In this document: in pieces, positions 26,601 to 34,419 of the stretch
Numbering within the stretch: the stretch's first letter is position 1
How the letters are laid out: every line of letters begins with the position of its first letter
Source: UBA10677 sp045654245
Lineage (GTDB): Bacteria; Bacillota; Clostridia; Christensenellales; Pumilibacteraceae
Direction: 5' to 3'
DNA length: 52,628 bases
Assembly (NCBI GenBank): GCA_045654245.1
Contig: JAZOMX010000007.1
Coordinates: forward strand, 1-52,628
Notes under the pieces: model-generated
What the model saw: only the letters and a program-made list of their open reading frames with translations
Database searches by the model: none
Told to the model about the DNA's origin: nothing
Translations under genes and position numbers: made by a program

Positions 26601-27345
26601 GCGCCTTGTACTCGTCGAGCGCGTCGAACAAATGTCCGTTAGCCGAACGAATTTCAATCTTTTTAAGTTCGGTCAAGAAAGTGGTGTGACGACAATGGTC
26701 AGACCAGTAAGTATCAATTACTTTAATTTCGGTAAGAGTTGGCTCTCTGCCCTCGTCACGGAAATAGCCTTGTACGAACTTAAGGTCCGCAAAGGTCATA
26801 GCAAACCCAAAACCGTCGTAGAATTTCTTCAAAGCGGTCTCGTCAAGGTCCTTAAACTCGAGTTCTACTCTCATTTTGCCCATTTTAACTTCCGCTCTCT
26901 TTAGCGTTTCGGGGAGGTCTAAACTACCCTCTTTGCTGTCAACGGGGTTAATTAGATAGCCTTTAATCTTAACCATATCTTCGTCGGTTACGCCCGTAAA
27001 ATCGTAAACGGTTGCGCAACGAACCAAAGGACGAACGCCTCCCGTTAGGAACTGCACGCATTGAGCGGCAGAGTCAGCACGCTGGTCGTACTGTCCGTCA
27101 AGATACTCGGTAACGAGCACTTTGCCCTCGAAAGAAGGCTGAGCGTAAACGCTATCAACGCTAGGCTCGGAGAATACGGACACGATTGCCTTGTCCATTT
27201 CTTCTTTAGATAGTCCCTCTACGTCGTAACGAATATACTTTCTTACGCCCGAAACGGAAATGCCAAGCAAACTTTCGATTTCGCCGATTAGTTTACCGCT
27301 TCCGTCAAACTGCGGTTTTTTCTCACTGTAAATACGATATACCAT
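23638..27345 (-). CDS. purL: Phosphoribosylformylglycinamidine synthase, single-chain
   Basis: Converts FGAR, glutamine and ATP to FGAM. The ~1,235-residue chain fuses a PurS-like N-terminal part, two AIRS-type ATP domains (SDHCRHTTF near 235 and the KETHNHPTEIEPFGGA-type loop; a second half with GAIGGKDSM) and a C-terminal PurQ-type glutaminase. The glutaminase nucleophile Cys is near 1074 in GICNGFQ, with SHGEGKF later. The glutaminase is therefore intact, unlike CarA. ATG 27345 with AAAAGGA is preferred to the in-frame TTG at 27354. It is last in the purine operon. Confidence 0.95.
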   Translation of the reverse strand: MVYRIYSEKKPQFDGSGKLIGEIESLLGISVSGVRKYIRYDVEGLSKEEMDKAIVSVFSEPSVDSVYAQPSFEGKVLVTEYLDGQYDQRADSAAQCVQFLTGGVRPLVRCATVYDFTGVTDEDMVKIKGYLINPVDSKEGSLDLPETLKRAEVKMGKMRVELEFKDLDETALKKFYDGFGFAMTFADLKFVQGYFRDEGREPTLTEIKVIDTYWSDHCRHTTFLTELKKIEIRSANGHLFDALDEYKALFGEMYSARPDKYACLMDVATIAVKKLKKEGYLDNLDESDEINACSVKVTVDNDGKDEEWLIMFKNETHNHPTEIEPFGGAATCLGGAIRDPLSGRTYVYQAMRVTGAGDITEDFSKTLPGKLPQRVISKTALSGFASYGNQIGLATGGVHELFSDRYKAKRLETGYVIGGNKAENVRREKPVAGDIILLVGGDTGRDGCGGATGSSKSHTAKSVETCGAEVQKGNPPEERKLQRLFRNPEASKLIVKCNDFGAGGVCVAIGELSEGLDIYLDRVNKKYDGLTATELAISESQERMAVMVKADTADKFIELAKEENLKAVKTAVVTDSGRLRMFYGDETIVDVARSFLDTNGVKQETEAVIVDDYNGYFDTVSSASKPYLDKGDFTGALKAEIGRLEVCSQKGMGETFDGSIGAGSVLMPFGGITQLTPSVVMASKPPVSGFTHTVTASSYACYPPLMLHSPFTGAIYSIVSATSKLVSAGVKKNTIRLSLQEFFKRLGNSPERWGEPLGALLGAFKAEMGLKLGAIGGKDSMSGTFENIDVPPTVIAFAMGITDDETLRHNVLNEKGKLYLFSLKRDEKGYPDFDYALSMYGEIEKLIDSGKVMRTTVTEEGGYACAIAKGLMGDRTGATLKADKKMFMPLYGDIVVLAKDLTSDFAEEIGEVTGGNTVKIGESEIAIAELIDAFTKKLESVYPTTAPADGEAKPSNFEAGIAYAGSLKSAKPRVFIPAFPGTNCEYDMAKAFTREGAEADIFVMKNNGKADIEQSIAEMKKRIDNAQIIAFPGGFSGGDEPDGSGKFIVNTFKNEVLKEAVENLLYKRDGLAVGICNGFQALIKLGLLPFGKIVDQTANSPTLTYNNISRHVSTISNIRIGTTKSPWLCDFKVGDIYSVPVSHGEGKFICSPEIYAELLANGQIATQYVDEEGKVTMLSPYNPNGSFMAVEGIVSPDGRILGKMGHTERYQEGLYKNLPGNFDMNIFRAGVKYFK

Positions 27346-27359
27346 TTCTTTCAATCCTT

Positions 27360-28607
27360 TTATACTTTACCGATATCGGAGCGATATCTTCCGCCCTCGA
27401 ATTTAACCTTGTCTATCTGTGAATATACGATACCTCTAGCCTCTTCAATATCACTAGCAACCGCCGTCATATTGAATACTCTTCCGCCGTTGGTAACTAA
27501 TTCTCCGTCCTTTCTTGCCGTACCTGCGTGATAGAGCGTTACGCCCTCGGTCTTATCTATCGTTATAGGGAAACCTTTAACGACGTTTTCGGGATATCCA
27601 CCCGAGGCGATTACCACCGTAAAGCCCGTTTTGTCGCTCCACTCGATATCAAGACTATCGAGCGTGCCGTCTATACAAGCGTCGATAATGTCAACGAAGT
27701 CGGTCTTAAGCAAGGGTAAAATCGCTTGCGTTTCGGGGTCGCCAAAGCGCGCGTTGTACTCTATTACCTTAATTCCTTTCTCCGTCATCATAAGCCCGAA
27801 GTAGATTACGCCCTTGTAGGTTATGCCGTCTTTAACGAGACCTTCAATCGTGGGCCTAAAGATTTTCTCTTCCGCCTCCGCTTTCTTTTCGGCGGTAAAG
27901 TAAGGAGAGGGTGCGAAAGCGCCCATACCACCCGTGTTTAATCCTTTGTCGCCGTCGTAAGCGCGTTTATGGTCTTGCGAAGAAGGCATACACTTAACCG
28001 TTTTTCCATCCGTAAACGCAAGCACGGTTACTTCTCTGCCCGTCAAAAACTCCTCGATAACTACGGTGTTTCCGCTGTCGCCAAAAGCCTTGTCGAGCAT
28101 AAGCGTTTTAAGTCCTTCCATAGCCTCGTCGCGAGTTTTGCAAATTAGTACGCCTTTACCAAGCGCTAATCCGTCTGCCTTAAGCACGATAGGAACGGTA
28201 GCCGTTTCAAGATATTTTTTCGCCTCTTCGTAGTCGTTAAAGCAAGCGTACTCGGCGGTGGGTATTCCGTGACGGCGCATAAACGCCTTGGAAAAAGCCT
28301 TACTTCCCTCCATAATCGCAGCCTCTTTAACGGGGCCGAACGCTCTAATCTTTTCCTCGTTAAGTCTGTTAACTAATCCCAAACTCAACGGGTCGTCGGG
28401 AGCAACGAACACGAGGTCGATTTTCTTTTCTTTAGCAACCGAAACTATTCTATCAAAGTCGGTGGCCTTTCCTTCTATACACTCCGCATCCTCCGCTATA
28501 CCAGCGTTACCCGGCAAGCAAAATAGAGCGGTGGTTTTTTTGCTCTCTTTAAGTTTTTTGACGATAGCGTGTTCTCTTCCGCCTCCGCCGATAACTAAAA
28601 TACGCAT
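27360..28607 (-). CDS. purD: Phosphoribosylamine-glycine ligase (GAR synthetase)
   Basis: Joins phosphoribosylamine and glycine using ATP. The 415-residue ATP-grasp enzyme opens with VIGGGGREHAI, has the family loop RHGIPTAEY, the motif KADGLALGKGV, and EYNARFGDPETQ, which supplies Mg2+ ligands. AGGAG precedes the ATG. It lies between the AICAR formyltransferase gene and purL in the operon. Confidence 0.95.
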   Translation of the reverse strand: MRILVIGGGGREHAIVKKLKESKKTTALFCLPGNAGIAEDAECIEGKATDFDRIVSVAKEKKIDLVFVAPDDPLSLGLVNRLNEEKIRAFGPVKEAAIMEGSKAFSKAFMRRHGIPTAEYACFNDYEEAKKYLETATVPIVLKADGLALGKGVLICKTRDEAMEGLKTLMLDKAFGDSGNTVVIEEFLTGREVTVLAFTDGKTVKCMPSSQDHKRAYDGDKGLNTGGMGAFAPSPYFTAEKKAEAEEKIFRPTIEGLVKDGITYKGVIYFGLMMTEKGIKVIEYNARFGDPETQAILPLLKTDFVDIIDACIDGTLDSLDIEWSDKTGFTVVIASGGYPENVVKGFPITIDKTEGVTLYHAGTARKDGELVTNGGRVFNMTAVASDIEEARGIVYSQIDKVKFEGGRYRSDIGKV

Positions 28608-28627
28608 TTTGTTCTCCTAGATAAATA

Positions 28628-29815
28628 TTAGTGGTGGAATAATCTCATTCCCGTAAACGCCATTACCATACCGTAAGAATCGGCAGTCTCGATTACGAGT
28701 CCGTCTCTAATCGAACCACCCGGCTCTGCTACGTACGATACTCCGCTCTTTGCCGCTCTGTCGATATTATCCGAGAAGGGGAAGAAAGCGTCGCTACCAA
28801 GCGAAACACCCGTAATAGAATCGAGGTACGCTCTCTTTTCAGCCTTAGTAAACGGCTCGGGACGAACTGCAAAATACTTTTGCCATACGTCGTCGCCTAA
28901 TACTTGCTCGCTATCGTCTTCGGAGAGGTATAGGTCGATAATGTTGTTCATATCAGGTCTGCCTACGCCCTCTGCGAACTGCAAGGATAGTACTTTCTCG
29001 TGCTGACGAAGGTGCCATAGGTCTGCCTTTTGTCCTGCTAGACGAGTACAATGAATTCTAGACTGTTGTCCTGCGCCTACGCCGATTGCTTGTCCGTCGT
29101 AAGCAAAGCAAACGGAGTTGGACTGCGTGTATTTAAGAGTGATTAGCGAAATAATAAGGTCAATCGCCTTGTCCTCGGGCAAATCTTTATTCTTAGTTAC
29201 GATATTAGATAGGAGCGCGCGGTTGATTTCAAAGTTGTTTCTACCCTGCTCGAAAGTAATACCGTAAACTTGTTTGCGCTCAAGCGCCATAGGCGTATAG
29301 TTTGCGTCGATTTTAACGATATTGTAAGTTCCCTTTCTCTTCTCTTTTAGTAGCGAAAGAGCCTCGGGAGTATATCCGGGTGCGATTACGCCGTCGGATA
29401 CTTCACGAGCGATAATCTTCGCCGTTACTTCGTCGCACTCGTCCGAAAGCGCAATCCAGTCACCGAAAGAGGACATTCTATCCGTTCCTCTTGCTCTAGC
29501 GTAAGCGCACGCTAGCGGAGAAGAATCGAGGTCCTCGATATCGTCAACGAAACAAGCCTTCTTTAATGCAGGCGAAAGGGGTTTGCCTACCGCTGCGGAA
29601 GTGGGGGAAACGTGCTTAAAACTAGTAGCACAGCACATACCCGTTGCCTCTTTGAGTTCTTTTACGAGTTGCCAAGAATTGAAAGCGTCCAAAAAGTTAA
29701 TGTAACCGGGGCGTCCGTTAAGCACCTCGATAGGAAGGTCGCTGTCGTCGGACATAAAAATTCTCGCGGGTTTTTGGTTGGGGTTACAACCGTATTTGAG
29801 TTCAAATTCTTTCAT
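28628..29815 (-). CDS. purH: AICAR formyltransferase, stand-alone (PurH C-terminal type)
   Basis: Transfers a formyl group from 10-formyl-THF to AICAR, giving FAICAR. At 395 residues it contains only the transformylase part of PurH: the start ELKYGCNPNQKPA and the catalytic Lys-His motif SFKHVSPTSAAVG match that domain, and LGSDAFFPFSDNID and the YVAEPGGSIRD end are typical. The N-terminal IMP cyclohydrolase domain of bifunctional PurH is missing. The gene 10 bp upstream encodes a PurO-type cyclohydrolase that completes the step. It also recycles AICAR produced by HisF/HisH. Confidence 0.92.
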   Translation of the reverse strand: MKEFELKYGCNPNQKPARIFMSDDSDLPIEVLNGRPGYINFLDAFNSWQLVKELKEATGMCCATSFKHVSPTSAAVGKPLSPALKKACFVDDIEDLDSSPLACAYARARGTDRMSSFGDWIALSDECDEVTAKIIAREVSDGVIAPGYTPEALSLLKEKRKGTYNIVKIDANYTPMALERKQVYGITFEQGRNNFEINRALLSNIVTKNKDLPEDKAIDLIISLITLKYTQSNSVCFAYDGQAIGVGAGQQSRIHCTRLAGQKADLWHLRQHEKVLSLQFAEGVGRPDMNNIIDLYLSEDDSEQVLGDDVWQKYFAVRPEPFTKAEKRAYLDSITGVSLGSDAFFPFSDNIDRAAKSGVSYVAEPGGSIRDGLVIETADSYGMVMAFTGMRLFHH

Positions 29816-29824
29816 AATCTCCTC

Positions 29825-30541
29825 CTATTCGTTTTTATTCACAATTCTAGTTTCGGTTTCTCCGCTTTCGATATCAATATATCTTACGAAAAGCGAAACT
29901 TTGTTTTCTTCGTTAAGGTTAGTCCAAATAAGGTTAGTGAGTTCGTCAATCGCCATATCGGGGAGAACGAGCGTTTTGGGTTCGCCCTCGAAAGAAGGGA
30001 GCGGATTGCCGTTTTCGGAGTAAGTATGGATAAACTTTGCTTTGCCCGAAATGGGGTTAGAATAAGCGTAAGTAAATCTCTCGCAGGAACTATCGTCGCC
30101 CTCTGCGCTCTTAAGAATTGACATAGCGAAATTCATACCGCCGTTCTCACGGTGAATAATTCCCGAAATTCTGGGCGTGAAGTTGGGCTTGTCGTCCTCG
30201 AACTCACGGGTGCGCAACGCTTGCTCGAAAGTCATTTGCTTGTCCATAAGGTCGTAAATCGTATCAGTTTGGTCGCCGTTAGTTACTATCGTCTTGTTGC
30301 CAAGCACTCTTACGGGATAGTAAATAATGAGGTGCGGGTCAACCATTTTGGACTCGTCGAACGCCTTCGTTCTCATAGCCTCGCCTTCTGCTACGAAAAC
30401 ACGGTTACGACTGTTGACGCTTCTGCCCATAATAAAGTAAGCGGTTACCGCTTTTTTTCCGTCAGCGCTCTTGCCGATTATAATTCCTCTTCCGTGATAA
30501 GGAAGAGAGTTGAGTTCCTCTGCAATCGATAAAACTTTCAT
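29825..30541 (-). CDS. purO: IMP cyclohydrolase, PurO type
   Basis: Closes the ring of FAICAR to IMP, the final step to the first purine nucleotide. The 238-residue protein begins with the YHGRGIIIGKSADGKKAVTAYFIMGRS-like region (key residues Gly-Arg-Gly and MGRS) typical of the PurO/IMP_cyclohyd family, known mainly from archaea and also found in Clostridia. It does not resemble the PurH N-terminal MGS-like domain. It sits 2 bp after purN and 9 bp before the stand-alone AICAR formyltransferase, as expected for a split PurH. Confidence 0.85.
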   Translation of the reverse strand: MKVLSIAEELNSLPYHGRGIIIGKSADGKKAVTAYFIMGRSVNSRNRVFVAEGEAMRTKAFDESKMVDPHLIIYYPVRVLGNKTIVTNGDQTDTIYDLMDKQMTFEQALRTREFEDDKPNFTPRISGIIHRENGGMNFAMSILKSAEGDDSSCERFTYAYSNPISGKAKFIHTYSENGNPLPSFEGEPKTLVLPDMAIDELTNLIWTNLNEENKVSLFVRYIDIESGETETRIVNKNE

Positions 30542-30543
30542 TT

Positions 30544-31182
30544 TTATTCTCCTTTTATCAAAACTTTGTTATCCACTACGGTAATTCTGCCATCGCAGAA
30601 AAGTTTTACCGCAAGGGGGAGTATTTTCCACTCCGCCTCTTCCATAATTCTCTTTTGTAAAACTTCGGGCGTGTCGCCTTGCTTAACCTCGACTGCCTTT
30701 TGCAAGATAATAGGACCTGCGTCGCACTCGGGGGTTACGATATGTACCGTAGCGCCAGACACCTTAACTCCTTTTTCAAGAGCGCACTCGTGAACTTTAA
30801 GTCCGTAATATCCTTTTCCGCAAAACGACGGGATAAGGGCTGGGTGTACGTTAATGATTTTGTTAGGGTATTTCTCGTAAACTTGCTCGTCGATAATCGT
30901 CAAGAACCCTGCAAGCACTACGAGTTCCGCTCCCTCACTCTCTAGCGTATCTACGATTGCTTTAGAGTATTCCGTTACGCTTTCGTAATCCTTTCTCGAC
31001 AAAACTACCGACTTAATGCCGTTTTGTTTTGCTCGCTCTAGAGCGTAAACGCCCGGCTTTGAGGCAAGGACTAACGAAATTTCACCGTTCCCTAACTCTC
31101 CTCTCTTTTGAGCGTCGATAAGCGCTTGAAGGTTAGTTCCGCCACCCGAGACGAGAACGGCGATTTTTACTTTTGCGCTCAT
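30544..31182 (-). CDS. purN: Phosphoribosylglycinamide formyltransferase
   Basis: Formylates GAR with 10-formyl-THF. The 212 residues show VSGGGTNLQAL at the phosphate site, the catalytic Asn-His pair in NVHPALIPSF, and the Asp in ECDAGPI. It overlaps the purM stop by 4 bp (ATGA), so the two are translationally coupled. Confidence 0.95.
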   Translation of the reverse strand: MSAKVKIAVLVSGGGTNLQALIDAQKRGELGNGEISLVLASKPGVYALERAKQNGIKSVVLSRKDYESVTEYSKAIVDTLESEGAELVVLAGFLTIIDEQVYEKYPNKIINVHPALIPSFCGKGYYGLKVHECALEKGVKVSGATVHIVTPECDAGPIILQKAVEVKQGDTPEVLQKRIMEEAEWKILPLAVKLFCDGRITVVDNKVLIKGE

Positions 31183-32195
31183 AGAATTACGCCCTCGCCC
31201 TCTACTACTTCGCCGAGAGCAACGGGGTTTTCGCCGAGGCTAACTAGTTTTGCAATCGCTCCGTCGTAGTTTTCGGGGGATACGCAAAGCACCATACCAA
31301 TACCCATATTAAAGGTATTGCACATCTTCTCGTAAGAAATGTCCGCTCTTCTTTGGAGTTCTACGAAAAGCGGGGGTAGTTCGTAAGAGTTACGGTCAAT
31401 CTTTGCGCAAAGTCCTTTGGGTAAAATTCTGGGAATATTCTCGATAAAGCCACCGCCCGTGATATGAGCGATACCCTTAACCTCAACCTCGCCGATAAGC
31501 GAAAGAATAGTCTTTACATACAAACGAGTGGGGGTTAAAAGCACTTCAGCGGGAACGCCACCGATAGCGTCGCAGTACTCGAAAGTAGCCTTGTCGTCAG
31601 CGGGGAAAAGCTGACGAACGAGCGAATATCCGTTGGAGTGAACTCCGCTAGAACGAAGTCCGATTAGGCGGTCGCCTTTTTTAATAGTCGAGCCGTTGAT
31701 TACTTTATTTCTCTTGGTAATACCTACCGCAAAGCCTGCGATATCGTACTCGCCTTCGGTATAAAATCCGGGCATTTCGGCAGTCTCTCCACCGATTAGC
31801 GCGCATCCGGACTTTTCACAACCCTCGGCTACGCCCTTAACGATAGACGCAACTTTTTCGGGGATTAGTTTTCCTAGAGCGATATAGTCGAGGAAAATTA
31901 GCGGTTTTGCGCCCTGACAAACGATATCGTTTACGCACATAGCAACTGCGTCGATACCTATCGTATCGTGCTTGTCAAGAGCGAACGCATACTTGAGTTT
32001 AGTGCCTACGCCGTCAGTTCCTGCAACCAAAACGTCGCTATCGGGTTGGTCGCCTAATGCGTAAAAACCACCGAACGAACCAAGGTCGCCCAAAACGTTT
32101 TTGTCGTAAGTCTTCTTTACGTACTCTTTCATAAGTTTTACGGCGCTGTAACCTGCCTCTACGTCAACGCCTGCCTTCTTGTAATCTATAGCCAT
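31179..32195 (-). CDS. purM: Phosphoribosylformylglycinamidine cyclo-ligase (AIR synthetase)
   Basis: Converts FGAM to AIR with ATP. The 338 residues carry YKKAGVDVEAGYSAVKLMK at the start, the LGSFGGFYAL motif, GTDGVGTKLK, a metal-binding NDIVCQGAKPLIFLDYIA region, and the GGGFIENIPR phosphate loop. It lies 13 bp after purF. Confidence 0.95.
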   Translation of the reverse strand: MAIDYKKAGVDVEAGYSAVKLMKEYVKKTYDKNVLGDLGSFGGFYALGDQPDSDVLVAGTDGVGTKLKYAFALDKHDTIGIDAVAMCVNDIVCQGAKPLIFLDYIALGKLIPEKVASIVKGVAEGCEKSGCALIGGETAEMPGFYTEGEYDIAGFAVGITKRNKVINGSTIKKGDRLIGLRSSGVHSNGYSLVRQLFPADDKATFEYCDAIGGVPAEVLLTPTRLYVKTILSLIGEVEVKGIAHITGGGFIENIPRILPKGLCAKIDRNSYELPPLFVELQRRADISYEKMCNTFNMGIGMVLCVSPENYDGAIAKLVSLGENPVALGEVVEGEGVIL

Positions 32196-32208
32196 TTTTA
32201 TTTCTCCT

Positions 32209-33636
32209 TTACTTTTTAAGGTCGAGTTTGAACTCGCCGGTCTTTACGTCAATGGGGTATTTTCCGTTAAAGCAAGCACAGCAGAAGTCGTTCTCACTTC
32301 CCTCGCAAGCCTTGGTTAAATATTCTAGCGGTAAGTAATGTAAACTATCCGCTCCGATTTCCTTGCAAATCTCTTCGGGCGTTTTGTACGCGCCGATTAG
32401 TTGGTCCTTCGTACTCATATCTACGCCGAAGAAACAGGGGTTCGTAACGGGCGGAGAGGCGATTACCATATGAACTTCTTTCGCTCCGTTATCACGAAGT
32501 AGTTGAACGATTTTCATACTCGTCGTTCCACGCACGATTGAGTCGTCGATTAGGATTAAGCGTTTGCCTTTAATGTTATTCTTAATAGCGTTGAGTTTAA
32601 TCTTAACGCTGTTTTCTCTCATTGATTGACTGGGCTGAATAAAAGTTCTTCCGATATAACGGTTTTTACTCAAAGCGTCAATGTACGGTAGTCCGCTCGC
32701 TTCGGCGTAACCACGCGCCGCAACCGTCGCAGAGTCGGGTACGCCTGCAACTACGTCGCCGTCGATTTTGAAAAGGTCCGCCATATATTTTCCGCATCTG
32801 TATCTAGAGTCGTAAACGTTTACGCCGTCGAAAGACGAATCGCTACGGGCAAGATAAACGTGCTCGAATATACAGAACTTACGCTCACGCTTTCCGAAAA
32901 ACTCGCTGTGTGTAGAAAGGTCGTCGTTAACGACTATCATTTCGCCGGGGAGCACGTCGCGAATTACCGTTCCGTTTAGGCTATCAATCGCGCAAGTCTC
33001 GCTCGCGAACATAATATCGTCGCCTTTTTTACCGAACGCTAGCGGTTTAAGTCCAAGCGAATCGCGAACTGCAATTAGTTTTCCGTCCGCCATAACGACG
33101 AGCGAGAAAGTTCCTACGAGTTCTTTACAAGCCTTAAGCACGCCTTGCTCTATGCTGTCCACCGCATACTTGTTGATAAGAGCGCCTACCACCTCGCTAT
33201 CGATAGAGGACTGGAAAATATGTCCGCTGTTAATCATTTTCGATTTGAGTTCAGCGCAGTTGTTTATGCAACCGTTAATCGCAATCGCCATTCTTCCCCA
33301 ACGGCCGTAGAAAACTACCGGCTGGGTGTTTACGACGTTGTTTGAACCCGTCGTCGAATAACGAACGTGTCCTATTCCGCACTTGGTATGCGGAAATTCG
33401 TTTAGTATTTCTTCGTCGAACACTTCGTTTACTAGACCTAATTTTTTATAGTAGTGTACCTTTCTTTTTTCGGACACTACTGCGATACCCGCGCCCTCTT
33501 GACCACGGTGTTGGAGTGCGTATAGACCAAAATAAATGTCGTGCGCCATCTCCTTTTTTTCTGCGGAAATTATACCGATAATTCCACACTCTTCTCTTCT
33601 TTCTAACTCCTCTCGGGGTAGTATAACGGATTTCAT
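32209..33636 (-). CDS. purF: Amidophosphoribosyltransferase
   Basis: Commits PRPP to purines by making phosphoribosylamine from glutamine. The 475-residue precursor has a 16-residue propeptide before Cys17 (REECGIIGI), which after cleavage is the N-terminal nucleophile of the glutaminase. LILIDDSIVRGTT binds PRPP. C-terminal Cys residues (EGSENDFCCACFNG), with further Cys upstream, fit the [4Fe-4S] Bacillus-type enzyme. The propeptide and cluster imply maturation of the Bacillus kind. It follows purE by 47 bp; purC, often found between them in Clostridia, is absent. Confidence 0.95.
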   Translation of the reverse strand: MKSVILPREELERREECGIIGIISAEKKEMAHDIYFGLYALQHRGQEGAGIAVVSEKRKVHYYKKLGLVNEVFDEEILNEFPHTKCGIGHVRYSTTGSNNVVNTQPVVFYGRWGRMAIAINGCINNCAELKSKMINSGHIFQSSIDSEVVGALINKYAVDSIEQGVLKACKELVGTFSLVVMADGKLIAVRDSLGLKPLAFGKKGDDIMFASETCAIDSLNGTVIRDVLPGEMIVVNDDLSTHSEFFGKRERKFCIFEHVYLARSDSSFDGVNVYDSRYRCGKYMADLFKIDGDVVAGVPDSATVAARGYAEASGLPYIDALSKNRYIGRTFIQPSQSMRENSVKIKLNAIKNNIKGKRLILIDDSIVRGTTSMKIVQLLRDNGAKEVHMVIASPPVTNPCFFGVDMSTKDQLIGAYKTPEEICKEIGADSLHYLPLEYLTKACEGSENDFCCACFNGKYPIDVKTGEFKLDLKK

Positions 33637-33683
33637 TTAGTTACTCCTTTTCTCTTTTTGCCTATTCCGTTTCCACTTCTCGT

Positions 33684-34169
33684 TTATAGTTCTTCAGCAA
33701 GCGTAGCGTTGCTATCGATTACGGCTTGTCCCGCTTTCTTTCTATGCTCAGAAAGAGCCTCTCTTAAATTTGCGTCCGAGATTGCAAGCATTTGTAGCGC
33801 AAGTAATCCGGCGTTTTGTCCACCGTTGATTGCTACCGTCGCTACGGGTACTCCGGGAGGCATCTGCACTACCGAAAGAAGCGAGTCTAGTCCGTCCATA
33901 GTCGAACTCTTTACGGGTAGTCCGATTACGGGTTTGGTAGTAAACGCCGCAATAAAGCCCGCTAAGTGCGCAGCCTTACCTGCAGCCGCGATATAGATAT
34001 CGTACTCGCCTTTTTCTCCGCTAGCGTACGCCTTAACTACCTCGGGAGTGCGATGCGCGCTCATAACGATAGTATCTACGCTAACGCCAAATTTCTTAAT
34101 AATCTCTACGGTAGGTTTTACTACCTCTAGGTCGGACTTCGAGCCCATTGCCACTAAAATTTTAGCCAT
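33684..34169 (-). CDS. purE: N5-carboxyaminoimidazole ribonucleotide mutase
   Basis: Isomerises N5-CAIR to CAIR, or carboxylates AIR directly if it is a class II enzyme. The 161 residues hold MGSKSDLEV at the phosphate site, the catalytic SAHRTPE and the GKAAHLAGF loop. I start at ATG 34169, with GGAGGAATTAAAA just upstream. The longer in-frame extension to 34343 crosses the terminator hairpin and is not protein-like. No purK is in the window. It is the first gene of the purine operon, directly behind a leader terminator. Confidence 0.94.
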   Translation of the reverse strand: MAKILVAMGSKSDLEVVKPTVEIIKKFGVSVDTIVMSAHRTPEVVKAYASGEKGEYDIYIAAAGKAAHLAGFIAAFTTKPVIGLPVKSSTMDGLDSLLSVVQMPPGVPVATVAINGGQNAGLLALQMLAISDANLREALSEHRKKAGQAVIDSNATLAEEL

Positions 34170-34183
34170 TTTTAATTCCTCCG

Positions 34184-34357
34184 AAAAAATAAAGATAACG
34201 CAATCTAACCCGATTGCGTTATCGTCATAGCGTTTTTTTTGTATTTTTTCTCCCCAAAAAGGGTGCAAAAATCCGAGCAAAGCACGAGCGCGGACGATAT
34301 GCCCGAGCCGTAAACACAAGCGTCTTGTTTTCTTAAGTTGCAAATAACTCCACTCAT
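34184..34357 (-). promoter_or_regulatory. Structured purE leader ending in a terminator (putative attenuator)
   Basis: From a predicted start near 34357 the transcript runs about 188 nt to purE. It can form AGTT-AACT, ACAAG-CTTGT, a longer hairpin around ACGGCTCGGGC (34311-34282), and CCC-TTTTT-GGG. It ends with a perfect 12-bp stem GATAACGCAATC / GATTGCGTTATC (34223-34194) and a U-rich run, just before the purE Shine-Dalgarno. The layout is that of a transcription attenuator. I could not match it to the purine, PRPP, ZTP or THF riboswitch consensus, nor to the long closing stem of 6S RNA. Confidence 0.65.
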
Positions 34358-34363
34358 ACCACT

Positions 34364-34392
34364 ATGATAACACAAAAGCCTTTTTTTTGCAA
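34364..34392 (-). promoter_or_regulatory. Promoter of the purine operon
   Basis: Minus strand: -35 TTGCAA (34392-34387), 17-bp spacer, -10 TATCAT (34369-34364). It lies in the short gap after hisK, where no intrinsic terminator for the his operon is evident, so read-through from his into pur is possible. Confidence 0.65.
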
Positions 34393-34419
34393 CCGATTAG
34401 CCGTGCTCGCACAATATTT

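Noticed and set aside
34170..34343. N-terminal extension of purE
   Set aside because: It spans the leader terminator and lacks homology to PurE. ATG 34169 has a proper Shine-Dalgarno.
34184..34357. 6S RNA in the purE leader (6S genes flank purine genes in some bacteria)
   Set aside because: The 5' and 3' ends do not form the long closing stem with a central bubble; separate hairpins and a terminator fit better.
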